Made by a program: the position numbers and the translations under genes. From Motilimonas cestriensis (GTDB lineage Bacteria > Pseudomonadota > Gammaproteobacteria > Enterobacterales > CBDFNC01), in NCBI RefSeq assembly GCF_021295315.1, contig NZ_JAIMJA010000031.1, forward strand, positions 1-39,491: a stretch of 39,491 bases of DNA. The letters are read 5' to 3'. Numbering within the stretch: position 1 is the stretch's first letter; every line of letters begins with the position of its first letter. The notes under the pieces are model-generated. The model ran no database searches. It was not told where the DNA came from and worked only from the letters and a program-made list of their open reading frames with translations. This document shows positions 37,460-39,491 of this stretch, in pieces.

Positions 37460-37640
37460 TGGCAAACGCATGTATGAGTGAACTCTAATCACTGTATGAT
37501 GGCTTAACTGTCGTCTCCCATGCGGCAGATATTCGTTTAATAATTTATCACTTATTGTTAAAAAAGTGGTCGCGCTTTTGCCTTGCGATAAGTGCGAATT
37601 GTGTCATTTCTCATTGTTTCTTAAGGTACACATAGGATGT

Positions 37641-39200
37641 ATGGCTACGTTTAATACAACTATCGACATTAAAGCGGACTTAACGGTTCAAGACGATATG
37701 GTTTCCGCCTTGTGTCGCCTTTGGCAGCTTGAGAGAGCTGCGTTAGAGACGGAACTACAGCTGCATTTTAGAGGTTTTAAATTGTTGCCGCCTTCTGATT
37801 GCGCAATGGTTCCCTTCGATAAAAATAAAAAGCATTTTTTTGATGGTAGCCAGTCACTATATAGCATTTGGCATAATTCAAGCAGCATCGGTGTCTTTGC
37901 TTGGTTAAAAAATAACGGCTTTGATTTCATGCCTCAGTTATTCGCTGGCAGAATATTGGAAGACGAAGAGCGTAATTATATTGACCATCGCTTGGAAAGT
38001 GATTACGAGTTGTTTCAATTACTACGCGCAACTAATGTACCCGTTAAATCTATTTTAGCATGGAACAATAAGGGCCACATCGATGAGTTTAAAGTGGGCG
38101 ACTTACTGCGCATTTATACGCGTGATGCGCCCCATTACCAAGTCAATAATTGCACAACTAACCCTATTAATAATTCGGCTGGTGAGCAGCTGTATTGTCA
38201 AAATCCATTTCGAGATTTAATACTTGGCCAAACGGATTCTTTTAGCTGTTGCTCTGCTTGGCACGGAGGGCAAAGCTTTGGCGATCCTAGCCAATCATCG
38301 ATGGATGAGCTTTGGCATGGAGATATTGCTAATGATTTTCGAGCTTCAATAATTGATGGCTCATATCGCTATTGCAGAAAAGATATTTGCCCTAAACTGG
38401 TTAACCCTGAAGATAATTTAAGGCCTTTTAATGCTCTAGATGAAGATATAAAACAAGCGATTCGATTGAGAAGTGGAGCTTATAGCGGCAAATATCGTTT
38501 TTTGAACTGTGGTTATGATTATTCATGTAATTTATCTTGTCCCTCTTGTCGCAGTGAATTGAGAATAGCGACTGGCGATGAGGCTTTGCGACTTCAGCAT
38601 ATTGAAGAGCAAATAGAGTTAACGAGTTCAGATTTAGAAGAAATTTCCATTTCTGGCTCAGGTGATCCTTTCGGCTCTCCGTTTTCTAGAGCTTTCTTAA
38701 ACCGTATGAGCGAAGAGAAATTCCCTCAGTTAAATGTTATTTATCTTCACTGTAACGGGCAGCAGTTCCATGCTCATACTTGGGAAAAGCTACCGCTATT
38801 TGTTCGCGAACGGGTTAGTATGGTTGAAATTTCAATTGATGCGGCTTTGAGTGATACCTATGAGTTGAACCGAAGGGGCGGCAGCTTTGAAAGATTACTC
38901 AACAACCTAGCCTTTATATCTAATCTGAGAAAGAATGGTTACATTGGTTATCTACGGTTTAGTTTTGTTGTGCAAAAAAACAACTATATCGAAATGCCTC
39001 TTTTCGTTTGCTTAAGTAAAAAATACCTTGCAGATTCATGTAGCTTCTCGCGATTGATCAATTGGGGGACCTACAGTAATGAAGACTACCAAGATAGAAA
39101 TATCGCCAATTCCGAGCATGTCTTGCATGATCATTTTTTGTCTATCTTGTCCATGCCTTGTTTTGATGAGTCGATTGTAGATATGACAAATCTGAGATAA
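37641..39200 (+). CDS. Radical SAM protein with N-terminal SPASM-like domain
   Basis: 519 residues from ATG 37641, chosen over GTG 37566 because AGGA (37634-37637) and TAAGG (37621-37625) precede it and the extra 25 residues look non-coding. Residues 1-180 are not recognised. Residues about 186-250 form a SPASM-like cysteine domain, with C186, C203-C204, DELWHGDIANDFR and C245/C250. The radical SAM cluster motif CNLSCPSC (C296, C300, C303) follows, then SGSGDPF (338-344), the Gly-rich SAM-binding strand. SPASM normally follows the radical SAM barrel; here it precedes it. Such enzymes modify peptides or small substrates by radical chemistry. The target is unknown. It is 181 bp after the glycosyltransferase, so it may have its own promoter. 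Confidence 0.85.
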   Translation: MATFNTTIDIKADLTVQDDMVSALCRLWQLERAALETELQLHFRGFKLLPPSDCAMVPFDKNKKHFFDGSQSLYSIWHNSSSIGVFAWLKNNGFDFMPQLFAGRILEDEERNYIDHRLESDYELFQLLRATNVPVKSILAWNNKGHIDEFKVGDLLRIYTRDAPHYQVNNCTTNPINNSAGEQLYCQNPFRDLILGQTDSFSCCSAWHGGQSFGDPSQSSMDELWHGDIANDFRASIIDGSYRYCRKDICPKLVNPEDNLRPFNALDEDIKQAIRLRSGAYSGKYRFLNCGYDYSCNLSCPSCRSELRIATGDEALRLQHIEEQIELTSSDLEEISISGSGDPFGSPFSRAFLNRMSEEKFPQLNVIYLHCNGQQFHAHTWEKLPLFVRERVSMVEISIDAALSDTYELNRRGGSFERLLNNLAFISNLRKNGYIGYLRFSFVVQKNNYIEMPLFVCLSKKYLADSCSFSRLINWGTYSNEDYQDRNIANSEHVLHDHFLSILSMPCFDESIVDMTNLR

Positions 39201-39419
39201 TGATTACGCTCTACTTCATTTTAATATCATTATCCCCATCATGTGAATTAGCCCGAACTTTGATATAAGTGAAATAGTATGCTTCCTGCAAGGAGGCCCT
39301 TTCATAACTATTGTGAATCTCGTCACGCTTTCCCCATAAATAAAAAAAATAAGTAAATTTTTTATCTGTTCTTCGCATTTGTAATACAGGCAATAAATTT
39401 ATTTGGGAAGTGAGACGGC
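39201..39419. promoter_or_regulatory. Leader region of Rhs3
   Basis: 219 bases without a convincing gene. They contain an orphan AAGGAGG (39289-39295), an A8 run, a T6 run and TTCGCATTTGTAAT (39373-39386), similar to the motif in front of Rhs2. GGGAAGTGAG (39403-39412) is the likely ribosome-binding site of Rhs3. A 71-codon open frame on the other strand is unsupported. Confidence 0.4.
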
Positions 39420-39491
39420 ATGGCATACGTTATTGGTGGTTTTGGGCTGGGCAATTTTGATGCACTGGGTCAAGGGCAGATATCTGCTGCG
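39420..39491 (+). CDS. Third Rhs/YD-repeat giant protein, N-terminal 24 codons only (Rhs3)
   Basis: ATG at 39420, eight bases after a GGGAAGTGAG ribosome-binding site, opens MAYVIGGFGLGNFDALGQ, aligned residue for residue with the Rhs2 N-terminus (MAFIIGGNGLGSFDALGQ). The frame runs off the right edge. It shows that the locus continues with at least a third paralogue in the same direction. Confidence 0.88.
   Translation, partial: MAYVIGGFGLGNFDALGQGQISAA

Noticed and set aside
37566-37640. Upstream GTG start for the radical SAM gene
   Set aside because: The added 25 residues look like translated leader, and ATG 37641 has purine-rich sites upstream.
39211-39426. Minus-strand 71-codon frame upstream of Rhs3
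   Set aside because: It overlaps the Rhs3 leader and start. No ribosome-binding site or known domain was recognised. A degraded gene remnant cannot be excluded.

Overview
The window looks like chromosomal accessory DNA of a marine-type gammaproteobacterium. The codon use, an IS1111-type element and the style of the giant Rhs/YD-repeat proteins suggest something like the Alteromonadales (Pseudoalteromonas or relatives). The genus is a guess. No housekeeping gene, tRNA or rRNA is visible to fix it.

Nearly 80% of the window is two giant, co-directional Rhs (YD-repeat) polymorphic-toxin genes. The first two codons of a third full-length-type N-terminus follow at the right edge. Rhs1 (1-16946) is cut by the left edge, and 5,647 residues are visible. 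By alignment to Rhs2, about 1,934 N-terminal residues should lie upstream, giving roughly 7,500 residues. Rhs2 (19433-33967) is complete at 4,844 residues. Rhs3 starts at 39420. Rhs2 is ordered as follows: a conserved N-terminus without a signal peptide; YD repeats; an ILEI/FAM3-like domain; YD repeats; a carbohydrate-binding-like beta-sandwich; YD repeats; a very long coiled-coil insertion; YD repeats; a LysM domain; a Pro-rich linker with a conserved Cys; Gly/Ala-rich hydrophobic segments; and a variable C-terminal tip. Each giant gene is followed at once by a small unrelated gene (16946-17422 and 34032-34574), the arrangement expected of a toxin tip with its immunity gene.

The most striking feature is the coiled coil inserted into the YD shell. 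It enters at the same point in both proteins but is about 3,640 residues long in Rhs1 and about 990 in Rhs2. In Rhs1 it contains four consecutive units with a period of 718, 718 and 717 residues. Three independent anchor motifs hold this spacing, and the tip-like motif falls at residue 357-358, the exact middle of the unit. I read this as an array of antiparallel coiled-coil hairpins of fixed length. Rhs2 has two shorter hairpins whose tip motifs are exactly 400 residues apart.

Between Rhs1/immunity and Rhs2 (17423-19432) lies an insertion graveyard. It holds short repeated motifs, hairpins, what appears to be a 5' fragment of a group II intron, and an IS1111-group IS110 element. The transposase of that element is dead: it has an in-frame stop at codon 16 and the catalytic Glu of the DEDD set is Gly.

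Between Rhs2/immunity and Rhs3 (34913-39200) are three non-Rhs genes on the same strand: a divergent SelO-family pseudokinase (predicted protein AMPylase), a membrane family-2 glycosyltransferase of the processive type, and a radical SAM protein with an N-terminal SPASM-like domain. SelO-like and glycosyltransferase genes are 12 bp apart. A shared role in modifying a protein or glycan, perhaps tied to the Rhs proteins, is possible but unproven.
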